From Candidatus Magasanikiibacteriota bacterium (GTDB lineage Bacteria; Patescibacteriota; Patescibacteriia; Magasanikbacterales; GWA2-37-8): DNA of 7,959 bases. The translations under genes and the position numbers were made by a program. The stretch is taken from NCBI GenBank assembly GCA_026396535.1, contig JAPLWP010000140.1:1-7959 (forward strand), given 5' to 3'. Below, in pieces: positions 7,828-7,959 of this stretch. Below the pieces are notes generated by a model, which saw nothing but the letters and a program-made list of their open reading frames with translations, had not been told where the DNA came from and did not search any database. The stretch's first letter is position 1. Each line of letters begins with the position of its first letter.

Positions 7828-7959
7828 GTTCATGACGATTGTGGTCAGCGTCCGGTAGATCGTTTTTATGAAAAATTATAAATTTTAAAAATTTTGGAAC
7901 AGTTTTTGTAAGTCTGTGATAAAAGTGCTGAGAAATCTTATCGCGTTTATTCGGATGCC
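7828..7959 (+). pseudogene. In-frame remnant of the TrmB-family C-terminal region, runs off the window
   Basis: Reading on in the same frame after the TAA at 7825 gives VHDDCGQRPVDRFYEKL, stop, ILKILEQFL, stop, VCDKSAEKSYRVYSDA to the window edge. This follows the usual family pattern after the coiled coil (SG-x-RP-x-VRFYEG, then a helix with ILEDFL, then KS...YRVYSD). In-frame TAA codons stand at 7825, 7879 and 7909. By my alignment each could come from a sense codon by one substitution, for example serine, glutamate and lysine codons. This is what neutral decay looks like, although the promoter and HTH part remain good. Confidence 0.6.

Noticed and set aside
7825..7911. UAA reassigned as a sense codon
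   Set aside because: fbp, the aldolase, the Smr gene and the 121-residue gene all end in TAA at sensible positions, so UAA acts as stop here.

Overview
The window looks like part of an AT-rich, streamlined bacterial genome. Small single-domain proteins, a TrmB-type regulator, a rearranged 23S rRNA carrying an intron and a reduced L1 stalk, and the lack of clear Shine-Dalgarno sites together suggest a Candidate Phyla Radiation (Patescibacteria/Parcubacteria-like) lineage. This placement is inferred from gene content and rRNA architecture; no 16S gene is present to settle it.

Layout. (1) 1-484: a short PhnA-domain gene, a strong terminator, then tRNA-Leu(UAG) with its own terminator. (2) 497-831: a GC-rich island on the minus strand with one 58-residue cysteine-rich protein, an excellent promoter and a terminator-like hairpin. 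(3) 896-1532: a two-gene operon, a stand-alone Smr domain protein followed by an unrecognised 121-residue protein. (4) 1533-2043: no protein gene. It holds a consensus sigma70 promoter, a structured RNA of about 220 nt ending in a terminator-like hairpin that competes with an alternative long hairpin, and the precursor leader of 23S rRNA. (5) 2044-5469: 23S and 5S rRNA without an adjacent 16S. The 23S carries an ORF-less 284-nt group I intron at about E. coli position 1931, an enlarged hairpin in domain I and a shortened L1 stalk. (6) 5491-7424: the rRNA terminator, a complete class I fructose-1,6-bisphosphatase gene, and a class I fructose-bisphosphate aldolase whose first ~60 residues are missing, because its homology starts 2 nt after the fbp stop codon. 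(7) 7449-7959: a TrmB-family regulator with a strong promoter. Its frame is broken by three TAA codons, but recognisable family sequence continues in the same frame to the window end.

How it fits together. The rRNA block is an independently transcribed 23S-5S unit: promoter, leader, matching precursor stems on both sides of 23S, 5S inside a long stem, terminator. The fbp-aldolase pair belongs to the fructose-1,6-bisphosphate node of gluconeogenesis/glycolysis, and TrmB-family proteins commonly regulate sugar metabolism. The aldolase and regulator both look damaged, so this corner may be decaying. The most interesting items are the group I intron, the possible attenuator or small RNA ahead of an unlinked 23S, the GC-rich cysteine-rich gene, and the two broken metabolic/regulatory genes.
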